Under the pieces are notes generated by a model that ran no database searches, was not told the origin of the DNA, and was given only the letters and a program-made list of their open reading frames with translations. From Streptomyces populi (lineage in GTDB: Bacteria > Actinomycetota > Actinomycetes > Streptomycetales > Streptomycetaceae): 35,741 bases of DNA. Below, in pieces: positions 8,601 through 15,851 of this stretch. Both the position numbers and the translations under genes were made by a program. The first letter of the stretch is position 1. Each line of letters starts with the position of its first letter. The stretch lies in the NCBI RefSeq assembly GCF_002911015.1, contig NZ_KZ626925.1, forward strand, positions 1-35,741, read 5' to 3'.

Positions 8601-9155
8601 CGTGTCGCTGTTGCTGGACGCCGCTGGCGACGCCTTGACACTGAACAGGACTCCGTTGACGCCAGCCTTCCGCGCGGCAGGACGGTCCTGGACAGCGATT
8701 GCTATTCGCTCGGCCGGGCCGGTGGCCACTGCCTTCTTTTTTGCTGCGGTCTTGGCCTTGGCTTTGGGCACTGTTGGCACTTGCGCGAGCTTGACGCTGA
8801 GGCCGCCGACGTTGACGGACGTCTTGCCGGTCGCCGGGACTTCGACGGTGGTTCGGCCGGCCTTCGGCCAGGCGGCGCGCTTGAGCCGATCGCGGGTTTG
8901 CGGTACCGCGGGGGCGGCCTTGTCCTTCGGCGCTCTGGACTTGACGGCCTTGAATACACCAACTTTGTCGATCTTCGCGGCAGGCTGGCCCTCCAGCTTG
9001 CGGTGCGCAGAGGACTGGGCCTGGGCTGCGAAGTCGTACCCCGAGGGAATAATGATCTGGGGTAGAAGTGAGAGGGAGATGACGACTCCGCTACGGCCCA
9101 ACCAGCGGCGCACGAGCGCACCTGGTGGACGTTTGCGGAAGGGTGTTGAGGACAC
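2679..9155 (-). CDS. RHS-repeat polymorphic toxin with Ntox28-like C-terminal domain
   Basis: 2158 residues with a GTG start preceded by GGGAA. An N-terminal export signal (basic, then VVISLSLLPQIIIPSG) is followed by a Lys/Ala-rich linker. An SpvB/RHS N-terminal module (GDFNWDYPLRVPP, about residue 290) and many YDxxGR-type RHS repeats follow. The hyperconserved core is GAREYDPSIGRFLSADPV and DPSGL, about 1838-1878. The 280-residue variable tail has a Ser/Pro linker, a glycine-rich pretoxin-like segment (SLGAAGFIPLAGDAA, about 2025) and a final domain of about 95 residues with PWDHVHEVRDAQNSLL ending SEQFVPRG. That domain resembles polymorphic toxin type 28 (Ntox28), described as RNases; H2102, H2104, E2105 and R2107 are candidate key residues. 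Base composition looks less GC-rich than the neighbours. Confidence 0.88.
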   Translation of the reverse strand: MSSTPFRKRPPGALVRRWLGRSGVVISLSLLPQIIIPSGYDFAAQAQSSAHRKLEGQPAAKIDKVGVFKAVKSRAPKDKAAPAVPQTRDRLKRAAWPKAGRTTVEVPATGKTSVNVGGLSVKLAQVPTVPKAKAKTAAKKKAVATGPAERIAIAVQDRPAARKAGVNGVLFSVKASPAASSNSDTDKLRIVLNYSSFKDVYGGNFGPRLRLVALPACALTFPGKKTCRIQSPVSGANNDAASQTLTGTVSAHTLAAGTSMLLAAVAGDAGSGGDYSATPLSPTATWEAGGSTGDFNWDYPLRVPPATAGPSPKLSISYNSGSVDGRTAGENSQTSVIGEGFSITESYIERKYSSCKDDGHSGKGDQCWKYANATLVLNGKAVELVNTCSGKTACDTAALSQASGGSWKVKNEDGSRVEHLTGATGNGDDNTEYWKVTDTSGTQYFFGKHRLPGWSDKGTTDTADDDPVTNSVWTVPIFGDDAGEPCYKSTGFADSSCAQAWRWNLDYVVDTHGNASTYWYGQETNYYSKNADTTVNGTGYTRGGYLNRIGYGQRSDLLFTKPAAQQVSFTYAERCVVSGGCSSLTSATKANWPDVPFDMICAASTKCTTQIGPSFFTRKRLTDVSTSVWTGSGTSRRDVDAWHLDQSFPDTGDASSASLWLKSIQNTGKANSTEAFTAPVVFGGIQLSNHVEGSGPDTLRYIKWRVRTIKSETGSTLTVNYSDPDCIWGSSMPADVDKNTRRCFPVKWSQSGASPVTDWFHKYVVTSLIQADPYGHSDDGGQYYDYQGGAGWGYADDEGLTKASNRTWSQWRGYGKVVETSGDSEGPRGKKSTLYMRGLNGEKELDGTARVEKVTDSTGTAIDDSRQYAGFVRETIIYNGSDEVSSTIDTPWSHKTGSHTYSWGSTDSWIVQPGQSSTRSKTSTGTRTVVTKTTYDTTYGLPLTFEDLGDLAKSGDETCTSKTYARNTTDWIVDAVSRAETYAVACSVTPVLPRDAISDSTNAFDKQAVGIAPTKGDVTSTYRLADYDTDKKPVYAKEGSATYDRFGRPLSATDATNQTTSTTYVPDDTGYGPLTQTTSTDPKLYNTVTDMDPAWGVATKVTDVNGNITEWSFDAMGRLNALWKPDRSRGLGDAASLVYAYSVNQDKETWVRTGSLKSDGTTYIYSYEIFDSLLRSRQQQMPAPDGGRVITETLYDDRGQPYLVNEQVHDKVAPEGTLANTFPGYVPASTETVFDGAGRSTGTIFRINDQEKWRTSLSNDGDRTAVTAAAGGTGTLTITDAQGRITERREYDGPSPTGTNYTRTLYTYTPAGLIDTMTGPDNAVWDYGYDLRGRQTEVVDPDKGKISTTYDDNNRPLTVTATVDGVAKTLITGYDELGRKTGSWEDVKDSAHQLTKFTYDSLAKGLPTAAIRYVGGTTGKIYSQAVTGYDSLGRPKGNKTVIAASDPLVVAGAPQTYTSSVVYNIDGTLQSTSMPAVGSLPAETVRRSYNDLGMLSATNGMTDYVRAMGYTPFGEIEETRLGTSSSAKQFQILNRYEDGTRRLLNTHTADETNSSRAADVDYVYDVSGNVKSITDKANGTDSQCFAYDGYRRLTDAWTPSSNDCETARSASTLGGPAPYWTSWSYKVGGLRDTQTEHRSTGDVRTDYSYPPVNAKGGGQPHTLTSTTVDGKVSSYQYDDQGNTRQRPGSSDATQSLTWDIEGELTHLVESGKSTDYLYDAYGSLLVRRSPSSTVLYLDAQELRYDTAAKKFSGLRYYVAGDVTAVRTQTSLSWMVDDHHGTASMAVDATTQQVTRRYTRPFGDSRGPATTSWPDDKGFLGKAADAETGLTHIGAREYDPSIGRFLSADPVLATDDHESINGYAYANNTPVTLSDPSGLRPITQCEYGCSDGHGGTYRDHMAPRSNGTWEYQSTQKTHYNYPDGSSLTLTVNTRGTHVSYQVSFKTGPRPLPAVKIGGDSPSTATPSPSPGMAPDPDYEGDASGPSWGIAGEIALMACGWVPVAGAGCDAADLGRSAVDKDAVGVSLGAAGFIPLAGDAAKLPKQLDHIADAMKLAKKAVSTPFSAKLDNLMEHLKMDDLTGAARELKGEVVKWKSPGVPWDHVHEVRDAQNSLLKQIKAINKRLSHPNTGGAERELLVADLGRASRMLDFSEQFVPRG

Positions 9156-9220
9156 TGTTTTTCCCAGTAGTTCGGAGAAGGACGAGAGCGGAAGCAGAGC
9201 GCCTCGCTCGCGATGAGACA

Positions 9221-9260
9221 GGGCGGGACAGGACGGGGGCTGGCCCCTCCTGCCCCGCCC
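9221..9260 (-). terminator. Intergenic hairpin between LamG and RHS genes
   Basis: GGGCGGGACAGGA pairs with TCCTGCCCCGCCC (13-bp stem, one mismatch), with an inner GGGG/CCCC pairing. It lies in the 111-bp gap between the LamG gene stop and the RHS start, both on the minus strand. It could be a partial terminator or attenuator lowering toxin expression relative to the LamG gene, or an mRNA-stabilising structure. Confidence 0.55.
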
Positions 9261-9266
9261 TCGTTG

Positions 9267-12200
9267 CTACCGCTGTTCGGCGTTACGCCGGTCAGCGATC
9301 GTGTCGGTAGAGGTAGCTCCGGCCCAGATACGAACGCTGTCGATCGTTCCGGGGAAGTAGCGCGCACCGGCGCCGTTGATCTTTGCCCGGCCGATCTCGA
9401 ACGCTCCGCCGCCCTGCCAGGGGGCTGTGTACGGCACCCCGTCCTCATCGCCCATCAGGGCGCTGTCGACGTAGAGCTTGAGCGCGCCGAGCTTGGAGGT
9501 GTCATCCGGGTCGGCTATCTGGGCGTCGTAGACGACCGTCAGCATGACCGGGACGCCCAGTTTGGCCGTGGTGAGCGCGGTGGACTCGCTCTTGGTCCAG
9601 ACTGCTCCGGTGCCGTCCTTGTCGGGGCGGCCGAACATCCACCGTCCCTGGGTGCTGCCGGCCGGCTGGTCGTACCAGATGCCCCAGGAGGACTGGGTTG
9701 TGCCCGACTGGCCGAACACCTGCACCGCGTACGCCTTGCTGGTGTCGGCGAGCTTGGCGGGGTCCAGCGTCACCCAGGCGGTCGCGGTGAACGAACCGGA
9801 GTCGTCAACGACCGGACCGGTGGCCGTGGCATAGGCGCTGGTGCCGTTCAGGGACATCGCCTGCGTGGTCGTGACCTCTTCGCCGGTATCAGGGTCACCG
9901 GTGGTGACCTTGGTGAGCGCGGCTCCGTTGAGGGTCAGGTTCCGGCTGAAGCCACTGGTGTCGGTGATCGTGGTGCCGGTCGCGTTGGCCATGTCCGTGG
10001 CGTCCCACTTGGCAACGAGCGCCGGGACCGGGTCGCCGGCGGTACCGTCGCTGAGGTCCTCGTCCTCCAGCCAGGCGTCGTGGGTGACCTCGGTGTCTGC
10101 GAGAGCACGGGACCAGACCTTGACCTCGTCAATGGTTCCGGCGAAGTTCTCCTTGCCAGTCGCAGCGTGCCACAGCCGGCCGACCTGCAATCCGCCGGAC
10201 GCTTTCCACGGGGTGGCTGTGAAGGCCACCGGATTGCCCTGCGGGACGCCATTGACGTAGAGCTGAATCGTCTGTGCCGCAGCGTCGTAGACGCCCGCCA
10301 GGTGAGTCCAGGCTTTCAGGACCGGGGGCTTGATGCCGATCGAGCGGGTGATCGCGGGATCGGCGACATCCGTCTGGTGACGGTTGAAGATCCAGGCGTT
10401 GTAGGTGCTGGAGTAGTACAGCTGGAATCCGGAGGCGTTCGTGCCCGCCTGCGACAGGACGGTGTAGTTGGCGTCCTTCTTCTCCAGGCGTGCCCAGGCC
10501 GAGACGGTGAAGGACTTGGTGGTGTCGAGCACCGCGCCGGAGGTGGACAGGTAGGCGGTCGTGCCGTTGAGCTTCGCCGCGCCGGAACCGCTGCGGGCCA
10601 GGGTGTCCCAGGTGGCCCCCGAGGAGGTCAGCGGGTGCTGGGTCGCGGTGGTGGAATCAGTGAGATTGTTGTCCAGGTGCCAGATCCCCGAGGGCTTTTC
10701 GGCACCCTTCACCAGGAAGCTGTAGTAGCCGGTAAGCGAGCTGTGGTTGGCCGCGTCGTAGCCCCAGACCTGGATGGTGTTCTCGCCGGCTTGGTTCGGC
10801 GTGATCGGCTGGGTGGTGGGCGCACCCTTGGCCACGGTGATCGGGGGCGAAATGGCGCCGCTGTTCAGCTTCCACTTGTAGGTCACCACGTCGGACTGGA
10901 TCCCGGGCGTGGTGGGATTGGTGTCCGCGGGGGTGAAGGTGAACTTGCCCGCCGTTCCCACCCCGCCTGCGGCCGGGTCGGTCTCGGCCGGCTTGTAGGT
11001 GCCGTCCTGGCTGGTCACTACCGGGGGCGGCGGCGAGTCGGTGTCGACTCGGAAGTAGCACCAGGATGACCAGGCCGAGTCGAGTACGCCGGTGGCGCCC
11101 CGGTCCGTCTTGTAGTACGCCTGCGTCTTGACCCGCATCCGGTAGTCCGTCTGCGCCAGCAGCGCGCTGGAGGATGCGGTGCGGGCGGCGTTGTCGGCCA
11201 CCCAGGTGCTGTCCGGCGAGGCCGCGTACCAGGTACGGCTGGAGCCGTCGGCCTTCCACACCTCGAACAGGGCGCGCAGTTGCGCGTTGGAGCCGTCGGA
11301 CGACTGAACCGTGGCCAGCATCTTCGGCGTGGTGTCACTGGTGGCGAACGGCAGCGTGGAGGCGTTGCAGGCGCGCCCGGTGGTGCCCTGCTGCACACCG
11401 TAGGAGGTCGGCTTGCCCGGGTAGGAGATGTACGTCACCGACAGCTTGGCGTCGTTGCGGAACCGTGCCCAGGCGCCCGCGTCGGACTCGTCGTGTGCGG
11501 TCAGCGAGAAGGTGATCTGCGGCGCCTTGTTCGCGGCGTAGGACGCGAGCGTCGTCGTCAGGTTTTCGTTCGTCTCCTCGCCCACGTTGTCGCTGAAGCG
11601 CACCCAGTTCGCCGGCTGGGACGGGCTGCACAGACTGCCCCGCCCGTAGGCGACGTTCCGGTCGCCCATCAGGTCCACCCCGGTGGGGCGGGACGACCAG
11701 GTGGTGCTGGAGGAGATGCCCTTGTCCACGCGGCTCAGGTCGTACCAGTGCGGATCACAGGAGAACGTCCACTCCTGGTACACCTCCATCGTCGCGTCCA
11801 GGACCTTTTTGCCGTGGATCGACGACAGGGGGTACTCGAAGTACATGCGCTGGGTGTACGGGTCGTTCGAACAGAGGTAGCCGGCGTAGTTGGAGCAGCG
11901 CCCCACGCCCTTGTCCCCGTCGAACTTCCAGTACTTGGTGCCGTTGGAGGCCAGAGCCGTCCAGTCGCCCAGGGTTATGCCCTTGGTCGGTGGGTCGATG
12001 TAGAGGGGGAAGACGGTGTCCTGCCCGTGGAGCAGGGCCGGATCGGGCGTGATCTCAAGAGTGGTCCTGCTGACCTTGAGCGGGAGCTCGACTGCAGCAT
12101 CACCGCTGCCGGGGCCCTCCAACGGAGTCGGCTCACCACCGGCGGCAGGCAGCGGAGTCTTCTCTGTCGCCGGCTCGGTCTCCGCCGCTGCCGAAGAAGC

Positions 12201-13010
12201 GGTGCGGGCGAGCTGAGTGGTGACATGGGCAGGAGCGGCAGTGGCGGCCGGGTGGTCACCGGCCGAGTCCCACATCCGCCCTGTCGGGCTCTCGAAGACC
12301 GGGGTGCCGTCGCTGTCACGCGCGACGAAACCGCCGTCAGCTGTCGGGGCGATGTCCAGGCCGTGACCTGACACCGTCATCCTGATCGTCGCGAGCGCCG
12401 GGTTCTTTGCCGCCTCAGCGGTCTTGACCACGAGCACCGAGGTGTAGCCGGAACTCAGCGCGGACAGCTTCAGGTCCACGTCCGGGAGGACTCCGGCGTA
12501 GGTGGCAGTGTCGCCGTCGAGCTGGGGCTTGGGAAGTGTGGTGGGCCAGCCCAGTTCCAGCGAGTGCCCTTTGTCCTTCAGCGTGACAAGAGCGTCACCG
12601 GTGCCGCCACCCGAGAAGGTGAGGCCGGCCGTGGTGTTCTCCGCCCGCACGGTGCCGCCCGCTTCGCTCACCAGGGTGGTGTCGATGGGAGCCCACGTGC
12701 CGTCCTCCTTACGGGCACGGACCGGGGCCGCGTTCATCTCCTGCGTGAAGGTGCCGTCCGGGTTGGCGAAAACCTGAGATGACTTGGTAGTCGCCGCATC
12801 CACGGCCACCCGCTCACCGGTCTTGGCCGCACGAGCACTTGCCTCTGACTGCGCAGTCCCGTCAGCCGCAGTCGTGGCCACCCTGCCATCGGTGAGTGCC
12901 AAAGCCGCCCCAGCCTCGGCCACCGAGACCGTACACGCTAGAAGCGTGACGGCTATCGACCCGCTCCACATCGTTTGACGCCAGCGGTGCCGACGTTCTC
13001 GTGAAAGCAC
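9267..13010 (-). CDS. Secreted LamG-domain protein paired with the RHS toxin
   Basis: 1247 residues with a GTG start; an ATG at 12973 is a possible alternative. The N-terminus is a long signal peptide (RRHRWRQTMWSG then IAVTLLACTVSVAEAGAAL). The middle region contains a DNRLRE-type segment with cysteines (CSNYAGYLC, FSCDPHW) and a fibronectin-like stretch. Two concanavalin/LamG sandwich domains follow at about 775-985 (SGIWHLDNNLTDS, KSFTVSAWARLEKK, GTIDEVKVWSRAL) and 995-1247 (FTATAWVTLDP, FPGTIDSVRIW). LamG genes immediately upstream of RHS toxin genes are a recurring Streptomyces arrangement. A role in display, anchoring or target binding for the RHS filament is inferred. Confidence 0.85.
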   Translation of the reverse strand: MLSRERRHRWRQTMWSGSIAVTLLACTVSVAEAGAALALTDGRVATTAADGTAQSEASARAAKTGERVAVDAATTKSSQVFANPDGTFTQEMNAAPVRARKEDGTWAPIDTTLVSEAGGTVRAENTTAGLTFSGGGTGDALVTLKDKGHSLELGWPTTLPKPQLDGDTATYAGVLPDVDLKLSALSSGYTSVLVVKTAEAAKNPALATIRMTVSGHGLDIAPTADGGFVARDSDGTPVFESPTGRMWDSAGDHPAATAAPAHVTTQLARTASSAAAETEPATEKTPLPAAGGEPTPLEGPGSGDAAVELPLKVSRTTLEITPDPALLHGQDTVFPLYIDPPTKGITLGDWTALASNGTKYWKFDGDKGVGRCSNYAGYLCSNDPYTQRMYFEYPLSSIHGKKVLDATMEVYQEWTFSCDPHWYDLSRVDKGISSSTTWSSRPTGVDLMGDRNVAYGRGSLCSPSQPANWVRFSDNVGEETNENLTTTLASYAANKAPQITFSLTAHDESDAGAWARFRNDAKLSVTYISYPGKPTSYGVQQGTTGRACNASTLPFATSDTTPKMLATVQSSDGSNAQLRALFEVWKADGSSRTWYAASPDSTWVADNAARTASSSALLAQTDYRMRVKTQAYYKTDRGATGVLDSAWSSWCYFRVDTDSPPPPVVTSQDGTYKPAETDPAAGGVGTAGKFTFTPADTNPTTPGIQSDVVTYKWKLNSGAISPPITVAKGAPTTQPITPNQAGENTIQVWGYDAANHSSLTGYYSFLVKGAEKPSGIWHLDNNLTDSTTATQHPLTSSGATWDTLARSGSGAAKLNGTTAYLSTSGAVLDTTKSFTVSAWARLEKKDANYTVLSQAGTNASGFQLYYSSTYNAWIFNRHQTDVADPAITRSIGIKPPVLKAWTHLAGVYDAAAQTIQLYVNGVPQGNPVAFTATPWKASGGLQVGRLWHAATGKENFAGTIDEVKVWSRALADTEVTHDAWLEDEDLSDGTAGDPVPALVAKWDATDMANATGTTITDTSGFSRNLTLNGAALTKVTTGDPDTGEEVTTTQAMSLNGTSAYATATGPVVDDSGSFTATAWVTLDPAKLADTSKAYAVQVFGQSGTTQSSWGIWYDQPAGSTQGRWMFGRPDKDGTGAVWTKSESTALTTAKLGVPVMLTVVYDAQIADPDDTSKLGALKLYVDSALMGDEDGVPYTAPWQGGGAFEIGRAKINGAGARYFPGTIDSVRIWAGATSTDTIADRRNAEQR

Positions 13011-13055
13011 ACCCCACCCGTTTTCTTAAATTTTCCTTAACAAGAAACTGCGGAG

Positions 13056-13084
13056 AGCATGCGATCAATGATCATTTAGGTCAA
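13056..13084 (-). promoter_or_regulatory. Candidate promoter and palindrome upstream of the LamG-RHS unit
   Basis: On the minus strand TTGACC and CATGCT are separated by 17 bases, a reasonable sigma70-type pair, about 45 bases before the LamG start. The spacer contains the palindrome AATGATCATT at 13067-13076, which could be an operator. The stretch around 13020-13080 is markedly AT-rich for this DNA. The -10 match is weak. Confidence 0.35.
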
Positions 13085-13607
13085 CCGTGTCACGTATCAC
13101 AATGGCTTGAACTCGCCCTAGAAGCAGGGTGCTTGAGCTGGACTGGTGAGCCATCGGCAAAAACGCCTCTGATGGACGGCACCTCGATCACCCCCCTCTA
13201 CGTGGCTATATCATCCCGCCCCCCCAACCGGACCTCCCGGATGGCGAGCAGTACTCAAGACCGTCAGATCGGACACGGGCCGAGCCCGAAGGGCACACCT
13301 TCCCAAGCGATCAATTGGCTGAAATCAAACAGGCCGACATCGCCTTACTGGCCAGGAAGGCCTGGTTCCGCAGAACCGTAACGGTGGATCCAGGCCAGCA
13401 CGCTCGATCCGCCCGACCGGCTCGAGGCCGTCGACGCCGAGGAAATGGCCGCCGGACGACGGCGGTGATCGCCAAGGTTGGCAGGCTGCATCTGAGACAT
13501 AGGGTCGGGAGGCCAGGCAATCACGCTCTCGCCCGCCTGCGGAGGCTGTTGGAGGAATCCGGCTTCTCCCTGATCCCGATTTAGGGATGGTCACGCGGGG
13601 AAGATGG
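13085..13607. other. Gene-poor stretch
   Basis: I see no convincing gene here. Short plus-strand fragments look protein-like, such as LDPPDRLEAVDAEEM ending near 13468 and LRRLLEESGFSLIPI ending near 13582. They have no start signals or recognisable family, so they may be remnants of lost genes. Confidence 0.4.
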
Positions 13608-13877
13608 TCATGAACGTCTTCGGCAGCTGCTCCCCGCCCGCGCGGGATGCTCCCCGGGCGAGGCGCTTACGCCGGCGGCCGGGGCGATCATGCTGCGCTC
13701 GGTCATCATCAGGCCGATCGCTGCGCCGAGCCTGAGCGACTCGCGCCTGTCACGCCGCAGAGCCATGCCGGTGTGCCGCTTTGGCTTCTTCATTTGAGTG
13801 GTGCCGTTCTTCTTTGCCGCTTCCCGGGCCACGACCAGGGCCTGGCGCACGAGGTCGACGCCGCTCAGCTCGGTCAT
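13608..13877 (-). pseudogene. Truncated DUF721/DciA-like gene
   Basis: The first 69 or so residues (MTELSGVDLVRQALVVAREAAKKNG..., then LGAAIGLMMTERSMIAPAAG) match the N-terminus of actinobacterial DUF721/DciA-family proteins, nucleic-acid-binding proteins linked to replicative helicase loading. The family is usually about 160-190 residues. Here the similarity ends at APAAG, and only a low-complexity tail (EHPARAGSSCRRRS) follows before the stop at 13608. The conserved C-terminal KH-like part is missing. It is most likely an accessory copy broken by deletion. The start is the ATG at 13875-13877. Confidence 0.6.
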
Positions 13878-14149
13878 ACGATCACTACCCTAATCAGGCC
13901 ACTGTCCAGCGGGCGCGCGGCGAGTTCACGCAGCTGCTCCAGCCGTACCGCGAGCAGGTACTCGGCACACGCTCACGGGCCGTGCCAGCGGCCTTCGTCA
14001 CGGCCGCAACGGCGTCGATACCGCGCGGATGGTGCCTGAACCAGTGACGGCTCCGAATGGTGTTCTTCGTCTGCGGCAACTACCGCTGCCTGACGCAGTC
14101 AACGAGAAGGCGGGGGCTGCCACCGAACAGGTCAGGGCCAAGGCCAAAC

Positions 14150-14284
14150 ATGCCGGGCAGGATCTGGAAGGACAAGGCACCCGAGCCCGTACGGAACAAC
14201 CGCATCGCACTGCTCGCCGTCGGCGTGATAGCGCTGGTCGCATACCTTCTGCTTCGGTGCAACAAAGAAGTAGCGGGGCCCTGA
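14150..14284 (+). CDS. Small single-pass membrane peptide (44 aa)
   Basis: MPGRIWKDKAPEPVRNNR is followed by a clear hydrophobic segment (IALLAVGVIALVAYLLL) and a short basic/cysteine tail (RCNKEVAGP). The layout predicts a single-span inner-membrane peptide with its N-terminus in the cytoplasm. The ATG at 14150 was chosen because upstream residues in this frame look unnatural. An AGG lies nearby but no strong ribosome-binding site is seen. No family recognised. It could be an anchor peptide or a small toxin, but nothing in the sequence decides this. Confidence 0.4.
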   Translation: MPGRIWKDKAPEPVRNNRIALLAVGVIALVAYLLLRCNKEVAGP

Positions 14285-14396
14285 CCGGGCCGACGAGGGC
14301 CGGCCCGGTCGGGGCACGGCACGCTCCTCTCACGCCGTAGCGGCGGCGCGCGCCCCGTCCGCATCTGCCACGTCCCGAAGGACGCGACCGCACCGG

Positions 14397-14792
14397 CTAC
14401 TTCAGCGCGTGTGCTGCGGCCTGCGCAAGTGTGCTCGCCGCTTCCGAACGCTCCGCCTTGGTCGACTTCTTGTCGGCCAGCACCTTGGCGGCGGCGGTGA
14501 GGACCTTCTTGCCGGGCCTGCGCTTCGATGCGGCCGGGGACTGGGCCAGAGCGCTGGCCGCCGCCTTCTTCTCGGACTTCGTCCGCTTCTTGGCCCCTAC
14601 GGTCCTGCCCGCAGCGGATGCAGACCCGGACCCGGTCGTCTTCGCATCCGCGGTGCCCGCCTTACCGGAGGTCTGGGACAGCGCGCTCGCGGCAGCCGTC
14701 CTGCTGCTCTTCGTCTTGCCACCCTTGGCGGCCCGGCCGGCCGCCGACGCGGCCTTCGGGTGCGTAGTGCCGGCTGCCTTCGTCTTCGTCAT
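14397..14792 (-). CDS. Lys/Ala-rich histone-H1-like repeat protein (131 aa)
   Basis: The start is the ATG at 14790-14792, preceded by a very good AGGGGAG ribosome-binding site; the open frame continues further upstream but lacks such a site. The product is strongly basic, lacks a signal peptide and resembles eukaryotic H1 or bacterial Lys/Ala-rich tails in composition. Three imperfect repeats follow the pattern T-K-[SA]-x-x-x-[AE]-A-[AS]-[ST]-x-L-[AS]-Q: KSSRTAAASALSQ, KSEKKAAASALAQ and KAERSEAASTLAQ. Each repeat could form one amphipathic helix after a lysine cluster. Nucleic-acid binding or compaction is likely from composition, but the family is not recognised. Confidence 0.65.
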   Translation of the reverse strand: MTKTKAAGTTHPKAASAAGRAAKGGKTKSSRTAAASALSQTSGKAGTADAKTTGSGSASAAGRTVGAKKRTKSEKKAAASALAQSPAASKRRPGKKVLTAAAKVLADKKSTKAERSEAASTLAQAAAHALK

Positions 14793-15136
14793 GTCGCTCC
14801 CCTGCTTGTCCGTGGGTTTCTGTCGACTCGTTACAGCCGGGTACCCGAACTCCCCCACACGCAACGGCCGAAAGCCCGACCGCCCTGTACACGAGCACCG
14901 CGCACCGCGTCGACTTGACGCAACCCTTGACGCATTCTCTGAGGTGGCCGCCGCGGCGGCCCACCTCCACTACTCATCAGTCATCTCCCTAGTGATGGCA
15001 GGGAGCCCGCGGGCTGGGACGAAGGTTGCGGACGCGAGTGCACTGGCGGACAGTCCGTGGGATTGGGACCATCTCCGTGCGTGGCGGAGAGCAGATCTCC
15101 GCGCTCCTGCCGCAAGGAACCGACCTGGGACCATCG

Positions 15137-15162
15137 ATCATCCCCGCGTGCGCGGGGATGAT
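15137..15162. repeat. Single type I-E-like CRISPR repeat unit
   Basis: ATCATCCCCGCG and CGCGGGGATGAT form a perfect 12-bp inverted repeat around TG. On the minus strand the core reads CCCCGCGCACGCGGGG, the signature of actinobacterial type I-E CRISPR repeats. No second copy lies about 32 bp to either side and no cas gene is in the window. It may be a decayed array or a chance stem-loop. Confidence 0.35.
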
Positions 15163-15193
15163 CCCCGTGGCCCTGGACACGAGAATGGGGTTC

Positions 15194-15226
15194 TGGCACA
15201 GATCTTGGGGAGCGGTCGCGGAGTGT
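15194..15226 (+). repeat. Dispersed 33-bp repeat, copy A
   Basis: TGGCACAGATCTTGGGGAGC and the following GGTCGCGGAG match copy C (16699-16734, opposite orientation) almost perfectly and copy B (15982-16012) well. The repeats look like IS or MITE ends. Confidence 0.65.
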
Positions 15227-15326
15227 CGCGAGGGCAACAGCATGAGGTGGGTCGGCCGAGGGTGGTTTGCCGGGACAGTCCAAATTTCCAGGCGCTCTCG
15301 CGAGCCGTGCTGGCATCGTATGAACC

Positions 15327-15851
15327 ATGGCAGCGATAGACGACACATCTGAACCTGACAGTCCTGTCCGCAGCGTGTATCCGCCCCTGGTGGAGGCAGC
15401 GTGGCTGTATCAGGCGGATCAGGTGTGTCTGGAAGACCTACCGATGACCGCTGCCCAGGCGCTCGCAATGGGAATGGACACGCCGACCCTGTGCGAGCTC
15501 GCCGGCCTGCAGCATCATGCGGACCCCCAGGATATTCGCGACACTTTTGAGCAGGCTCTCGACGAATTGGGGATCACTCTGCCCGATCATCACCTGGCCC
15601 GGCGATACGCGCTGAGCAGGCTGGCCATGCGATTCACCGCCGGGAAGGTGGATCTCGCCGAGTTGACATCGGACGAGTGGGCGGAAATAGAGGTCGAGAC
15701 CGCTGAGGAGCATGCCTTCGTGGCGCTACTCCCGCCATGCGCGTGCTGCATCGAGTACACGCTGGGGCTCGACGAGGCGGCATGGAAGGCGCAACTGCAG
15801 ATCGCGGCCTGCGCCTTGGTCTCGCACCCCACTGTCGGGCCGCGCTTCTGA
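15327..15851 (+). CDS. Hypothetical protein, 174 aa
   Basis: This is a soluble acidic protein without signal or membrane segments. Helical stretches (ALAMGMDTPTLCELAGL, DIRDTFEQALDELG, HHLARRYALSRLAMRF) are followed by an acidic patch (DEWAEIEVETAEEHAF) and a CACC cysteine cluster in LLPPCACCIEYTL. I recall similar unnamed proteins in Streptomyces but no function. No strong ribosome-binding site precedes the ATG, so the true start could be further in. It is flanked by dispersed repeat copies A and B. Confidence 0.65.
   Translation: MAAIDDTSEPDSPVRSVYPPLVEAAWLYQADQVCLEDLPMTAAQALAMGMDTPTLCELAGLQHHADPQDIRDTFEQALDELGITLPDHHLARRYALSRLAMRFTAGKVDLAELTSDEWAEIEVETAEEHAFVALLPPCACCIEYTLGLDEAAWKAQLQIAACALVSHPTVGPRF

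Larger units (their letters stand above)
14865..15326. other. Intergenic region with a CRISPR-like repeat and a dispersed repeat
   Basis: No gene with a credible start is seen. The stretch holds the palindrome at 15137-15162 and repeat copy A at 15194-15226, both described separately. Confidence 0.5.

Noticed and set aside
9213..11069. Plus-strand 618-aa open frame opposite the LamG gene
   Set aside because: Gly/Val/Arg-rich antisense shadow typical of GC-rich DNA, with no domain; the LamG reading on the other strand is clear.
13315..13584. 89-aa plus-strand ORF between the LamG promoter and the DUF721 remnant
   Set aside because: Arg-rich low-complexity middle, no ribosome-binding site and no recognisable family; better read as decayed sequence.
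14865..15326. A real CRISPR array with several spacers
   Set aside because: Only one repeat-like palindrome is present; no second copy at the expected spacing and no cas genes.
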